Origin: Ureibacillus aquaedulcis
GTDB taxonomy: Bacteria > Bacillota > Bacilli > Bacillales_A > Planococcaceae
DNA length: 64,000 nt
Assembly (NCBI RefSeq): GCF_030418165.1
Contig: NZ_JAUHTQ010000009.1
Span: forward strand, 62,001 to 126,000
Direction: 5' to 3'
Part shown: positions 9,853-18,913 of the stretch, in pieces
Numbering within the stretch: position 1 is the stretch's first letter
Layout of the letters: each line of letters opens with the position of its first letter
Notes under the pieces: generated by a model
Databases searched by the model: none
The model's input: the letters and a program-made list of their open reading frames with translations, nothing else
What the model was told of the DNA's origin: nothing
Program-made: the position numbers and the translations under genes

Positions 9853-10722
9853 CTACAACTCCTCATTTAACTTCATATTTAGAGCATCTTGAAAAACACG
9901 GGCAATATCATAATTAATTGCAATTCCTTTTTCCTCTATTTCTCCAGGAACCACCCCATCGTTGGGGTTGATGCAAATGTAGTAAGCTCGCGGCAAACTA
10001 TAAGTCATCTCCCAAAATGGCTCTTTAATAAACATCGGTGTCATAGTGCCTACGCCCAATTCCAGAAATAGAATTTTTCTATATTTATTTCTCATGATAT
10101 ATGCTTGGTATTTACTTATTTCGCTTCTAAAAGAACTTCCTTCTAGGAACACGCGTGAACGTACCCACGGCTCCATATCCTGCCCACACTTAGGACATCT
10201 TGGAACCAACTCTGTTGGAATTCTTGTTCCCTCGATGTTTGCATACATTTCTTCAATCAGCTCTTTATTTAGATAAGTCTGATCATGGCAAGGGACACTG
10301 CATTGAAAATACCGCCAATCCCCTTGGATCGCCGAAACTCTCTCTTCGGGAAATGCCTTGGAAAATTGTGCATCTTGATTAGTTGTCACAATAAAATAAT
10401 CTTTTTCTTGAATTAGTTGAAGTAAATCAAGATAGGTCTGGCCAATTTTGGAATCATAGACAAACCTGATTAACGTAGCAATATAAGCCCAGCGCTCCTC
10501 TTTCGTTGGAAAACGGTAATAGAAGCCATAAAATATATTTTCGATCTCATATTTTTCAGCAAACTTCCCAAAATATTTCAGAAAGGTTTCGTCAGTTTGG
10601 TACCAGTTATATCCCGCAGCTGCGGACATGCCAGCAGCTCCACCTATAATAATTGCATCTGCTTCTTCGATTTTGTGAAGTAATGTTTCTATATAATCTT
10701 CATATAGTTGATCTACAAACAC
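9853..10722 (-). CDS. Class-M-like sirtuin (Sir2 family) paralog C
   Basis: 289 residues, GTG start behind AGGAGGAAAA. NAD loop GGAAGMSAAAGYNWY (27-41), TTNQDAQF (N115), SAIQG with Gln 133 replacing the catalytic His, zinc cysteines C141/C145 and C176/C179. It is the first gene of the six-gene minus-strand run; 47 bp separate it from paralog B. The close B/C likeness points to a recent local duplication, while A is older. Function is inferred as NAD-dependent ADP-ribosyltransferase-like from the SirTM features; NAD hydrolase or binding-only roles are alternatives. Confidence 0.88.
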   Translation of the reverse strand: MFVDQLYEDYIETLLHKIEEADAIIIGGAAGMSAAAGYNWYQTDETFLKYFGKFAEKYEIENIFYGFYYRFPTKEERWAYIATLIRFVYDSKIGQTYLDLLQLIQEKDYFIVTTNQDAQFSKAFPEERVSAIQGDWRYFQCSVPCHDQTYLNKELIEEMYANIEGTRIPTELVPRCPKCGQDMEPWVRSRVFLEGSSFRSEISKYQAYIMRNKYRKILFLELGVGTMTPMFIKEPFWEMTYSLPRAYYICINPNDGVVPGEIEEKGIAINYDIARVFQDALNMKLNEEL

Positions 10723-10918
10723 TTTATTTTCCTCCTAATAATTTACCTAATATTATTCTCATATATATAACCTTCAGATACATAATAGAGTGAGAAGGCA
10801 TCACCTTCGTGTTCAGTTAGACAACTTTACTCCGATATAGATGTATTATATAGTTGGTATAAATTAACGAACAGTATGCACTTTTTAGACGCATACTATC
10901 TTGGAGGAAAGTATAAAT

Positions 10919-11254
10919 ATGAAAAAATCCAAAGTTAATATCGCCGACAGCCAAGAGACCTTTTTCGGCTATACACTCTCCATCATTAACGGCAAATGGA
11001 AACTTTTGATTATCTACTATTTATCAAAAAATGGCGTTGTTCGATATAATGAACTGCAACGCATGATTGGGAAGATAACATATAAAACACTTAGTACAAC
11101 ATTAAAGGAAATGGAAAGCGATGGCCTGATCCATCGTCAGGAATATCCACAAATCCCTCCAAAAGTGGAATATAGCCTTACCGAAAAAGGACAGACACTT
11201 TGGCCGATCATCCAGGAAATGTGCCAATGGGGTGAACATAATCAAGAGAATTAA
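10919..11254 (+). CDS. HxlR-family transcriptional regulator
   Basis: 111 residues from ATG 10919, chosen because GGAGGAAAG sits 8-9 bp before it. The whole protein is one winged helix with the HxlR pattern: TLSIINGKWKLLIIYYL near the N terminus, RYNELQRMIGKITYKTLSTTLKEME as recognition helix and EYSLTEKGQTLWPII as wing and dimer helix. These regulators respond to aldehydes, thiols or quinones. It is divergent from the sirtuin run with 196 bp between, so it could regulate that operon (inference). No cysteine is placed as in the redox-sensing YodB type; the only Cys is near the C terminus. Confidence 0.85.
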   Translation: MKKSKVNIADSQETFFGYTLSIINGKWKLLIIYYLSKNGVVRYNELQRMIGKITYKTLSTTLKEMESDGLIHRQEYPQIPPKVEYSLTEKGQTLWPIIQEMCQWGEHNQEN

Positions 11255-11265
11255 AAAAGCAAAAA

Positions 11266-11302
11266 AGGGTATAACCCCTCATTATTTGAGGAATTATACC
11301 CT
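11266..11302. terminator. Bidirectional terminator
   Basis: A stem of about 14 bp (AGGGTATAA..CCTC / GAGG..TTATACCCT) with A/T runs on both sides, between the convergent HxlR and Lrp genes. Confidence 0.8.
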
Positions 11303-11340
11303 ATTTCTTTTTGTTCTTATAGATAAGCAGCTACTTATTG

Positions 11341-11781
11341 TCATGTAGCAATCAATGGATTCTGTTGTTTAACCTCTTGTATGGATAAGTATAGAGTATA
11401 GTTTCCATATTCGAGGATTTTATTAAGCAAAAGATTTAATTGTTCTTGGGAGTTCACTTTTATTTTTAAATGATAACAGCCTTCCCCGGATACTCGGTGA
11501 GCTTCAACTACCTCATTTTGATGATTGATAAAACTTCTAAAAGAATCATGGTTTGCTGTTTTCATATATATGATGATAAACGCAGTATAGGAAAGTCCCA
11601 ATTTCATTTCATCAATTATAAGAGAGTAAGCTTTAATGACACCACTATCCTCAAGTTTCTTTATACGGTTTCCTACCGCTTGTCCTGTCATATGAATTTG
11701 TTCACCTAAGTCTTTCCACTGAATACGTGAATTTTCGGATAGTATTCGAAGGATTTGAAAATCAATGTTATCAAGTTCCAT
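11341..11781 (-). CDS. Lrp/AsnC-family transcriptional regulator
   Basis: 146 residues: an N-terminal helix-turn-helix (1-60, LDNIDFQILRILSENSRI, QAVGNRIKKLEDSGVI) and a C-terminal RAM ligand-binding domain (about 65-140) with the HRVSGEGCYHLKI segment. Lrp/AsnC proteins form octamers and sense amino acids or related metabolites. It is divergent from the cysteine hydrolase gene over about 120 bp, so it probably controls that enzyme and itself. Confidence 0.9.
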   Translation of the reverse strand: MELDNIDFQILRILSENSRIQWKDLGEQIHMTGQAVGNRIKKLEDSGVIKAYSLIIDEMKLGLSYTAFIIIYMKTANHDSFRSFINHQNEVVEAHRVSGEGCYHLKIKVNSQEQLNLLLNKILEYGNYTLYLSIQEVKQQNPLIAT

Positions 11782-11903
11782 AATAAATTCCTTTCATCAT
11801 GAAATGGTTTGATTCAAAAGTGTTTCGTCAAAGTATCGATAGAAACTAAGATATCATATATCATCTTACTTGTAACAAAAATTTTATAACGAGGTGGATA
11901 TTA

Positions 11904-12458
11904 ATGAGTACAGCTTTAATCATTGTGGATATACAAAACGACTATTTTGCAAATGGAGCGATGGAGTTAAGCAACCCTGACAAAGCGGCTGCAAATGCTG
12001 CCAAAGTTCTTGAATGGTTTAGACAAAATAACAAAGATAATATCTTCCATGTTCAACATATCGCAGGTAGTCCAGAGTTAGGTTTCTTCCTTCCAGATAC
12101 AGAAGGAGCAGAAATACATGAAACGGTTCTGCCATTAGAAAATGAAAATCTTATCGTGAAGAATTTCCCTAACAGCTTTTTAAAGACTGACTTAGAAAGC
12201 CAATTAAGAGAAAAAGGTGTAACTAAGGTAATAGTTATCGGTATGATGACGCATATGTGTATCGATGCAACAGTTAGAGCTGCAGTGGATCTAGGTTTTG
12301 ATACTACACTTATTGAAGATGCATGTGCAACTAGAGATTTAGCTTATCAAGGTAATGTCGTTCCAGCTGCACAGGTGCATAATGCGTTTGTTAGCGCACT
12401 TGGAAGTATGTACTGCGCTGTAACTACAACCGAGGATTTCCTGCAACAAGGTAACTAA
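11904..12458 (+). CDS. Cysteine hydrolase, isochorismatase family
   Basis: 184 residues, a single isochorismatase-like domain. The catalytic triad is D9 (IIVDIQNDYF), K86 (LIVKNFPNSF) and C119 (MMTHMCIDATVR), with the cis-peptide-forming MMTH preceding the cysteine. Members hydrolyse amides or isochorismate; the nucleophilic Cys favours an amidohydrolase such as a nicotinamidase-like or N-carbamoyl hydrolase. A nicotinamidase would complement pncB 5 kb away, but the metal-binding Asp/His set of PncA is not clear here, so I do not claim it. GAGGTGG precedes the ATG. Confidence 0.85.
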   Translation: MSTALIIVDIQNDYFANGAMELSNPDKAAANAAKVLEWFRQNNKDNIFHVQHIAGSPELGFFLPDTEGAEIHETVLPLENENLIVKNFPNSFLKTDLESQLREKGVTKVIVIGMMTHMCIDATVRAAVDLGFDTTLIEDACATRDLAYQGNVVPAAQVHNAFVSALGSMYCAVTTTEDFLQQGN

Positions 12459-12469
12459 TTAAAATATAA

Positions 12470-12500
12470 AAGGGAGTTGTTGAAAAAACAACCTCCCTTT
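12470..12500 (+). terminator. Terminator of the cysteine hydrolase gene
   Basis: A stem AAGGGAG-TTGTT / AACAACCTCCCTT with one bulge, then a T run; 12 bp past the stop. Confidence 0.85.
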
Positions 12501-12655
12501 TTTGCTTTTGATTAAAAGCTCCTGAGTAACAAGCAATTATATAAGTCTAACACATCTATTTATATTGCTCCAATATGTTCGAACTTCCGCAATCGATAGC
12601 CCAGGAGAGTTAATATGATTCCGTTCATTAAAAATTGATTACTCTGAGCAACTGC

Positions 12656-13360
12656 CTATCTCTCTTTCCTTAAGTATAACCTCATCACAATAACTGTACC
12701 TATAACTGAATAGACCATTACCCAGATTGCTAGTTGCATAAAAGTACCATCCAGTTGGACTATTTCATCTTCTTTTAAGTAACTAAGCGTATGTGTGACT
12801 GGAGGGAATATGAACAGTATCCATTTTAGTAAATATATTTTTTCCACTAAGCCTTCATATGAAAGCGAGATTGTAACAACCAGCAGGGCCGACAGCCATG
12901 TATATTTTCTGGTTGAAAATGAGGTAACGGAGAAAAACGTGCCGACTAGTATGCCAAACCAGGCTAAAAAGAGATGACTATAAATGGATAACCCTATATG
13001 TATGGGTCTAATTGGACCTCTGAAACTGTCTATCCCTAACGGATAGAGAATTGCCAGCGCCATAAAAAGAACGGCGAAAAATAAACAAATGGCCCATTTC
13101 CCCAGCAAATAACGGGTTTTACTATTCAATTGCACAAACAACATATTTTTTTCCGTCTCTTCCTCGATGGAAAAGACAGTCATCGCTAACCAAGTCATTA
13201 CTAAATAAACCGCCATGCTTGATACTGCGAAACTGCTTAAAATCGGAACATTGCTATATGCATAAAGTAAAAATATCCATACACCAAAAACAGTGGCTGG
13301 CGGAATCATTTTCAAAGAACGTATGTAGCTAATAGATTGATAGTGTATGAATCCTCTCAT
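12656..13360 (-). CDS. ABC transporter permease
   Basis: 234 residues with six hydrophobic segments and no large soluble domain, typical of ABC-2 type export permeases. It overlaps the stop of the ATP-binding gene by 4 bp (ATGA-type coupling), so both are translated as a pair. Substrate unknown; small two-component exporters of this shape often handle peptides or antibiotics. Confidence 0.78.
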   Translation of the reverse strand: MRGFIHYQSISYIRSLKMIPPATVFGVWIFLLYAYSNVPILSSFAVSSMAVYLVMTWLAMTVFSIEEETEKNMLFVQLNSKTRYLLGKWAICLFFAVLFMALAILYPLGIDSFRGPIRPIHIGLSIYSHLFLAWFGILVGTFFSVTSFSTRKYTWLSALLVVTISLSYEGLVEKIYLLKWILFIFPPVTHTLSYLKEDEIVQLDGTFMQLAIWVMVYSVIGTVIVMRLYLRKER

Positions 13361-14175
13361 ACTTCCCTCCTTTCCTTCACTTCGAGTATCGAGCAGTTGT
13401 TATTTAATAATGCCAGCAATAATTCATCGGACTTGGTCGTGTCTACCGTGATGAATGCCGTGTTTCCTTCATATGTAATTTGGTCTGGATTTAGTTTTCT
13501 AAGGATGGATTGATCTTTAAAATTCACTTTGATTAACTTCTGTAAAGTTCTAAATTGGGGATTATGTAGAACCTCCCCCGATTCGACGCTAAAAATAGCA
13601 TCTGCCAAACTTTCAATCATTTTCTCTTCGTGCGTTGTGAAAATGATCGTTACTTGCTTTTTTAGCTTCTCCAGCAGATAAAATAATTCACTTTGAGTTG
13701 CGCTATCCAAACCTGTCAGCGGCTCGTCTAAAAGAAGAATGTCCGGTTTCATCATAAGTGCCTGGATGATGCCGACCTTTTGCTTCGTCCCTTTTGAACA
13801 TTTCTTTAACGGCGTATTAACATGAGCTTGCAAATTAAACATTTCGATATATTTTATGAGGTCCTCCTCAATTTGCTGTTTAGGGATATTTTGAAAAGAA
13901 GCAGTTAGAATTAAGTATTCTTTTAGCTTAAATCTTAGACTCTCGGGAAAATGTTCAGTGACATAGCCAACTTTCCGATTCCCCCTGTTAACCACACCAC
14001 TAGTGGGCTCATAAATCCCAGCTAAAATCTTCAGCAAGGTACTTTTACCAGAGCCATTGGAACCCCTGATTGCAAGCGTTGTATAGTCCTCACATGTGAA
14101 GGTTATATTTTTGAGAATCTTTTTCCCGCCTATTTCTTTACTGACATTGCTTACTTCAAGTATATTTTTATCCAT
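13357..14175 (-). CDS. ABC transporter ATP-binding protein
   Basis: 272 residues. Walker A GSNGSGKST (38-46), signature KCSKGTKQK (125-133, a divergent LSGGQ), Walker B ILLLDEPLTGLD (146-157) and switch histidine in TTHEE. The last 60 residues form a short C-terminal extension. It drives the adjacent six-segment permease, forming a homodimeric exporter of each subunit. The start ATG has AAGGAG upstream. The 52-bp repeat array lies immediately upstream of its promoter region. Confidence 0.9.
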   Translation of the reverse strand: MDKNILEVSNVSKEIGGKKILKNITFTCEDYTTLAIRGSNGSGKSTLLKILAGIYEPTSGVVNRGNRKVGYVTEHFPESLRFKLKEYLILTASFQNIPKQQIEEDLIKYIEMFNLQAHVNTPLKKCSKGTKQKVGIIQALMMKPDILLLDEPLTGLDSATQSELFYLLEKLKKQVTIIFTTHEEKMIESLADAIFSVESGEVLHNPQFRTLQKLIKVNFKDQSILRKLNPDQITYEGNTAFITVDTTKSDELLLALLNNNCSILEVKERREV

Positions 14176-14322
14176 TTTTCCGTAATCTCCTTATGCGTAG
14201 ATTCTTTGCATAATAATGCAGCCTTTTTAGAGCTGGACACCATTCAAGAAGTACAAGGCCAACCATAGCTACTATTTCAATATGATCCAGCTCTATTCCT
14301 TCAAATACCGACTATTCTTCGT

Positions 14323-15446
14323 ATGTGTTTAGTTTTTCTGATGAAACGTATTTCATGTTGGATTTCCCTTGAGGATGCGTTTCATTCCTCTTATGAAACG
14401 TATCTCACGCTGGATATCCTTTCAAGACGCGTTTCATCCCTCTTATCAAACGTTTCTCACGGTGGATATATCTTCGAGATGCGTTTCATCTTCCTTATCA
14501 AACGCATCCCACGCTGAATCTCCCTTCAAGATGCGTTTCATCTCGCTTATCAAACGCATGTCGCGCTCAAATTCCCTTCAAGACGCGTTTCATCTTCCTT
14601 ATCAAACGCATCCCACGCTGAATCTCCCTTCAAGATGCGTTTCATCTCGCTTATCAAACGCATCCCACGCTTAAATTCCCTTCAAGACGCGTTTCATCTT
14701 CCTTATCAAACGTATCTCGACCTCCAATTCCCTTCAAGATGCGTTTCATCTTCCTTATCAAACGTATCTCGCCCTCCAATTCCCTTCAAGCTGCGTTTCA
14801 TCTTCCTTATCAAACGCATCCCACGCTGAATCTCCCTTCAAGATGCGTTTCATCTCGCTTATCAAACGCATGTCGCGCTCAAATTCCCTCCAAGATGCGT
14901 TTCATTTTCCTTATCAAACGCATCCCGCGTTCAAATTTCCTTCAAGACGCGTTTCATCTTCCTTATCAAACGTATCTCGACCTCCAATTCCCTTCAAGAT
15001 GCGTTTCATCTTCCTTATCAAACGTATCTCGCCCTACAATTCCCTTCAAGCTGCGTTTCATCTTCCTTATCAAACGCATCCCGCGTTCAAATTTCCTTCA
15101 AGACGCGTTTCATCTTCCTTATCAAACGCATCCCACGCTCAAATTCCCTTCAAGACGCGTTTAATCTTCCTTATCAAACGTATCTCGCCCTCCAATTCCC
15201 ATCAAGATGCGTTTCATCTCCCTTATCAAACGCATCTCGCCCTCCAATTCCCTTCAAGATGCGTTTCATCTCCCTTATCAAACGCATCCCGGCCTCCAAT
15301 TTCCTTCAAGACGCGTTTCATCATCCTTATCAAACGTATCTCGGCCTCCAATTTCTTTCAAGATACGTTTCATTCCTCTTATTAAACGCATCCCGCGTTC
15401 CAATTCCCTTCAAGATGCGTTTCATCTCCCTTATCAAACGCATCTC
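14323..15446. repeat. Array of about 22 tandem 52-bp repeats with internal hairpin
   Basis: The GCG of the core GATGCGTTTCAT recurs at 14377, 14429, 14481 and so on to 15417: 21 units at exactly 52-bp spacing with no indel, plus a degenerate unit at about 14325. Each unit holds an inverted repeat, GATGCGTTT and AAACGCATC, around a 13-nt loop, followed by a less conserved spacer of about 20 bp. Units differ at scattered positions (GATGCG/GACGCG, CGCATC/CGTATC). Because 52 is not a multiple of 3, the long plus-strand open frames here are repeat artefacts. There are no unique spacers, so it is not a CRISPR. It lies between the DUF4184 gene end and the ABC operon start. Confidence 0.95.
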
Positions 15447-15499
15447 CGGCCAAATTCCTCCATAAAGCTTTCACCTCTCCTTGGTTCGTACACTAACAA

Positions 15500-15535
15500 A
15501 AAAGGGCATTAACCCTTTTTGGATTAATCCCCTTC
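15500..15535 (-). terminator. Terminator of the DUF4184 gene
   Basis: An inverted repeat GGGGATTAATCC / GGGTTAATGCCC (minus strand, two mismatches) followed by T-rich sequence just past the stop at 15541. Confidence 0.65.
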
Positions 15536-15540
15536 TTTTT

Positions 15541-16296
15541 TTATGAAAAATCTCCCACCCTGACTCTCTTCAAATAATCAAAATAGAGCGACACAATCAA
15601 CAAACTAATCAAGGCTGAATCGATCACTCGAAGGACCAGAATGCCATACGATTGAATCGATACTTCATCCATGAAATTCCATAAACAAAATAAAAGTGCA
15701 GTGAACAATGCAATATGGCCCCAAAACATAAATTTTTGTTTTGGGCTTACGATCTCATGATGGTTGCTGCGATTTCTTTTTGCGCGAATGTACATATAAC
15801 CTAAAATTAAAGTAATCCCAATAATCGTACTGCCGTGCTGAAGAAACTTAAAAATCGGAATTTGGTAATCCATGATATGAACAGGATAAGTTAGAATCGA
15901 TAGGCTTCTCACCATATCCCCTTCCAAATGAGTGAATGAGTCCCATACGACATGAGTCAGCATCCCAAATAGAGCAGAATATAAGAAGATCGCGATTTTC
16001 AAAAGCCCTGCTGAATCGGGCTTTTGGGAATAAGAATCTTGCCAAATTGAAGGAAGATGCTGAAATAAGGTTCTATGTATATATTTCTTGTAAATTAGAT
16101 AAACGATGATGATAAGAGGTAGATTAAAAGCTACAAAACCAATATAGGTATGACCAATCTCGCCATAAGGCATTCCACGAAGGAAGTACTCAAAATCTGG
16201 GGACATGCTACCTAAAACTAATGCTAAAAAGTTCACGTATTTACTCTTCCTTGAAAAAGGTAAAACGGCTGCTGGATGTGCAAAGGTCAACGGCAT
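15541..16296 (-). CDS. DUF4184-family membrane protein
   Basis: 251 residues. The N terminus MPLTFAHPAAVLPF and the following GSMSPDFEYFLR are the family's hallmark; histidines and aspartates in this region and in THVVWDSFTH (middle) resemble the metal-binding set of the membrane hydrolase family related to YdjM/LexA-regulated proteins. About six hydrophobic segments. Function is not established. It is a single gene followed by a terminator and then the 52-bp repeats. Confidence 0.75.
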   Translation of the reverse strand: MPLTFAHPAAVLPFSRKSKYVNFLALVLGSMSPDFEYFLRGMPYGEIGHTYIGFVAFNLPLIIIVYLIYKKYIHRTLFQHLPSIWQDSYSQKPDSAGLLKIAIFLYSALFGMLTHVVWDSFTHLEGDMVRSLSILTYPVHIMDYQIPIFKFLQHGSTIIGITLILGYMYIRAKRNRSNHHEIVSPKQKFMFWGHIALFTALLFCLWNFMDEVSIQSYGILVLRVIDSALISLLIVSLYFDYLKRVRVGDFS

Positions 16297-16332
16297 CTTC
16301 GGTCACTCCTAGAAATATTCTTATTAAAAAAA

Positions 16333-16351
16333 CTCCTCAATTAATGAGGAG
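16333..16351 (-). terminator. Terminator of the copper-storage-like gene
   Basis: A perfect 7-bp stem CTCCTCA / TGAGGAG with a T run on the minus strand. Confidence 0.75.
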
Positions 16352-16362
16352 CCCTAAAGTGA

Positions 16363-16704
16363 TTATGCCATATTTCTGCAAGCTTCCGCACATTCACGGC
16401 ACACTTTTGCGCATTCTTGGCAATGATCATCCTGGAATTGTTCACAATGTGATGCGCATGCTTCGCAAATTTCAGCACATAATTCACAAATTTCCTTAGA
16501 CATAGTGCTGTTGCGGGACATCAAAGCTACTGCTTGGAAACAGATATCTGAACAGTCCTGCATCATTTGTATACAGTGGACCCTAGCTTGTACGTCCGGC
16601 TCTTTTAAACAAGCAGTTTTACATTCACTGCAAGCTCTTGCACACTTAATACATAACTCAATACAATGATCCATCTCAGTTGGTGATATTGATAAAACTC
16701 CCAT
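16363..16704 (-). CDS. Cys-rich four-helix bundle copper-binding protein (Csp3/YhjQ-like)
   Basis: 113 residues with about 16 cysteines, nearly all in CxxxC or CxxC spacing along helices (for example CIELCIKCARACSECKTAC and CELCAEICEACASHC). This is the pattern of the cytosolic copper-storage proteins Csp3, where Cys line the inside of a four-helix bundle and hold many Cu(I) ions. Bacillus YhjQ is a characterised relative. No copper exporter or CsoR is nearby. Ferredoxin-like labels often attached to this family are not supported because the helical CxxxC spacing differs from iron-sulfur motifs. Confidence 0.85.
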   Translation of the reverse strand: MGVLSISPTEMDHCIELCIKCARACSECKTACLKEPDVQARVHCIQMMQDCSDICFQAVALMSRNSTMSKEICELCAEICEACASHCEQFQDDHCQECAKVCRECAEACRNMA

Positions 16705-16944
16705 TCGAATAACCCCTTTCAGCCATATTCATTCATCATCTTTCTACTCTACTTATTCACTTATTTTCAAGATCTAAAACTAGAATAATAATATGACGTA
16801 TATCTCTATACAAAAAAGAGCGCAATTCCTCATCCGAATCACACTCAATCGTCGAAAATATATTAAAATCTCATAGATTTTGAAGTTCTACCCTTAACTT
16901 TAACTAAAGTAAATTTATCTAATTTAACTTTCAGGAATTCTTAA

Positions 16945-17709
16945 CTAATCAATCAACTTACTTCTCAAATATTCCTCAAAAGTAATTTCCCCTATTTTTT
17001 CCATAGAGTTTGTATTTTTCCCTTCGATTAAAGAGCTGTAGAGTTTACCAGCCAGAGGAATACTTAATACATTATTTTTTTCGTTGTTAATCTTTATTTT
17101 CAGTTCCGCCATTTCTTTTAATGTCAGTATTTCCGGACCACAAAAATCTCCCGCTTTTCCTTGGGGGCCTTTATTGACCAAATCTGTTAGATATCCTGCA
17201 TATTCACCAACGTCCACGCTTTGAAATTTGACCTTTCCAGGGATAACATATCTATTAAAAAGTGGTTTTGATAGTAGTAAGTTTTCAACAAAGCTATGAA
17301 ACTGAGTAGCACGTGCAATGGTATAGGGAATGTTGCTATTCTTTAGCAATCTTTCCGCTTCGTACTTTAGTCTATAGTATTTGAAAGGGATATCCTCAAT
17401 ACCTACAATGGATGGATAAATAAAATGCTGGATGTGCTGAGCTTTACTTAGAAAATTCCCGAAACCTGTAAGCTCGATGGCTTCAGATTTTTTTGTTGGA
17501 CTTGTTGCAGCGTGAATAATCACATCTACATCTTTTACTGCTTCATCCAGGCCTTCTCCGGACAGTAAATCGCTATAAACCCAATTGAAATCTTCCATAC
17601 TTTCAGGCTTTCTTCTCGAAGTTATTTTCACTTGATAATTGCAATCTCTTAATTGACTTAACAAGGCAGTACCAAGCTGTCCCGTTGAACCAGTGACCAA
17701 GATCCTCAA
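16945..17709 (-). CDS. NAD(P)-binding SDR, NmrA-like
   Basis: 254 residues from a TTG at 17709 (reading MRILVTGSTGQLG), which fits the family start better than an ATG 15 bp upstream that would add an unusual leader. The dinucleotide loop TGSTGQLG is at the N terminus and an R-rich second strand (SRRKPES) suggests NADP preference. The Tyr-x3-Lys pair occurs as YYRLKYE in the middle. Members act as quinone or nucleotide-sugar type reductases, or as redox-sensing co-regulators. No partner gene is evident. Confidence 0.75.
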   Translation of the reverse strand: MRILVTGSTGQLGTALLSQLRDCNYQVKITSRRKPESMEDFNWVYSDLLSGEGLDEAVKDVDVIIHAATSPTKKSEAIELTGFGNFLSKAQHIQHFIYPSIVGIEDIPFKYYRLKYEAERLLKNSNIPYTIARATQFHSFVENLLLSKPLFNRYVIPGKVKFQSVDVGEYAGYLTDLVNKGPQGKAGDFCGPEILTLKEMAELKIKINNEKNNVLSIPLAGKLYSSLIEGKNTNSMEKIGEITFEEYLRSKLID

Positions 17710-17875
17710 GCACACCACTTCCATTCTTACGGATTTACTTTTTATTATACTAATTAAATGCTTTACTTTATTCTATACAATTGTGACCAAGATGGAAACA
17801 ATATGGAAGTACACATCCTTATCCTTACCTTTATAGAGGAGAACAAGCCGTTCGCTATTTCCTTAAAATGAAAAT

Positions 17876-17906
17876 AGACGCATTTCCTTATGAGAGGAAT
17901 GCGTCT
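17876..17906 (-). terminator. Terminator of the GGDEF gene
   Basis: A 9-bp stem AGACGCATT / AATGCGTCT plus inner pairs, then T-rich sequence on the minus strand, downstream of the stop at 17960. Confidence 0.75.
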
Positions 17907-17959
17907 GAAAACTGAATAATATTGTTTTGTCCAAGACAAATTGGCGATATCTCAACCTA

Positions 17960-18913
17960 TTAACAATACCCATTAAAAATTTTATAATTGTTCTTCCCTG
18001 CTGCCTTTGCACGATACAAGGCGTTGTCTGCATTTTTAAGAAGGGTGTTCAACTGGACACCGCCATTAGCAGAATATGGTACAATTCCAATGCTTGCAGA
18101 TAATTGATATTCAGTATCCCATGTATTTAGATAGTTAATTAGCTGTTCGGCTCTTTGGCTAATTTCTTCCGTCGAAGAGATCCGAGGAAGATTTATAATG
18201 AATTCGTCCCCCCCCAGCCTTACCGCAAAAGCATCATCATTAGGTTCTTTTACAAATTTCTGCAGCCTTAAAGACACTTCCTTCAATACTAAATCCCCAG
18301 TCTCGTGGCCATAGACATCATTTACTTTCTTAAAACCATCCAAATCAAGGAAGAATAATACGCCTTCTGTGACAGAAAAGTCTTCGAAGTATTTATAAAG
18401 GTACTGCCTGTTATACAGTCCCGTTAAAGAATCCCTATAAGCGAGACGTTCCAAATCCAGATAATAAGAAAACATTCGCGCTATTCTTTGGAGCATCTCT
18501 ACGCTCTTCTTGTCAAAGTGACTGGCCTCATGATGAGCCACACATAGGGTCCCAAACCGCTCCCCGTCAAAAAGAGAAATAGGGATTCCCAGATAAGCGT
18601 TGATATTCACGTCCGCGAGCGTTCTTTTCAACCCATTCAAGCAAGTTTCTCTACTTATATCTTCATAGATGAGAGGTTCGTTTCTTTCAAAATCGATTCG
18701 ATTACAAAGGGTTTCGTTAAGGTTAATAACCATGCCTTCCGTCACGAGAATACTTGTATTGGTATCCGAAAGTTTGAGTATAATTTGTTGTTTATCATTT
18801 AAAGAATTGATATAAATCAGTTTGTCAGGCAAGATTTCCTTGGCTAAGGCAAGCACATCGCTAGCAAGTTCGTCAAAATTCTTATACATATGCAATTCTT
18901 GTAAAGGTATCAC
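17960..18913 (-). CDS. GAF-GGDEF diguanylate cyclase
   Basis: 317 residues: GAF sensory domain (about 15-150) and GGDEF domain (about 158-317). The active-site loop is a full GGDEF (234-238), with the substrate-binding DLDGFKKVND (190-199) present, so it should make cyclic di-GMP from GTP. The RxxD inhibitory site expected just upstream of the loop is absent, so product inhibition at that site is unlikely. No membrane segments: a cytoplasmic enzyme. GTG start with GAGGTG upstream. Monocistronic. Confidence 0.9.
   Translation of the reverse strand: MIPLQELHMYKNFDELASDVLALAKEILPDKLIYINSLNDKQQIILKLSDTNTSILVTEGMVINLNETLCNRIDFERNEPLIYEDISRETCLNGLKRTLADVNINAYLGIPISLFDGERFGTLCVAHHEASHFDKKSVEMLQRIARMFSYYLDLERLAYRDSLTGLYNRQYLYKYFEDFSVTEGVLFFLDLDGFKKVNDVYGHETGDLVLKEVSLRLQKFVKEPNDDAFAVRLGGDEFIINLPRISSTEEISQRAEQLINYLNTWDTEYQLSASIGIVPYSANGGVQLNTLLKNADNALYRAKAAGKNNYKIFNGYC

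Noticed and set aside
7994-10722. Sir2-based phage defence system (ThsA, DSR or Sir2-APAZ type)
   Set aside because: There is no partner domain (SLOG, TIR, APAZ or helicase) and the sequences match class M sirtuins rather than defence Sir2 domains.
11904-12458. Calling the cysteine hydrolase a nicotinamidase linked to pncB
   Set aside because: The metal-binding residues of PncA are not recognisable and the gene belongs to a separate Lrp-controlled unit.
14323-15446. CRISPR array
   Set aside because: Units are directly abutting with similar sequence throughout; there are no unique spacers, leader or cas genes.
14323-15512. Several overlapping plus-strand open frames of 60-180 codons rich in SLSN, MRFI and LIKRI repeats
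   Set aside because: They arise from the 52-bp repeat, which is not a multiple of 3, so all three frames cycle through the same three peptides; no ribosome sites.
16363-16704. Ferredoxin annotation for the Cys-rich protein
   Set aside because: Cys residues are in helical CxxxC repeats as in copper-storage proteins, not the CxxCxxC pattern of iron-sulfur ferredoxins.
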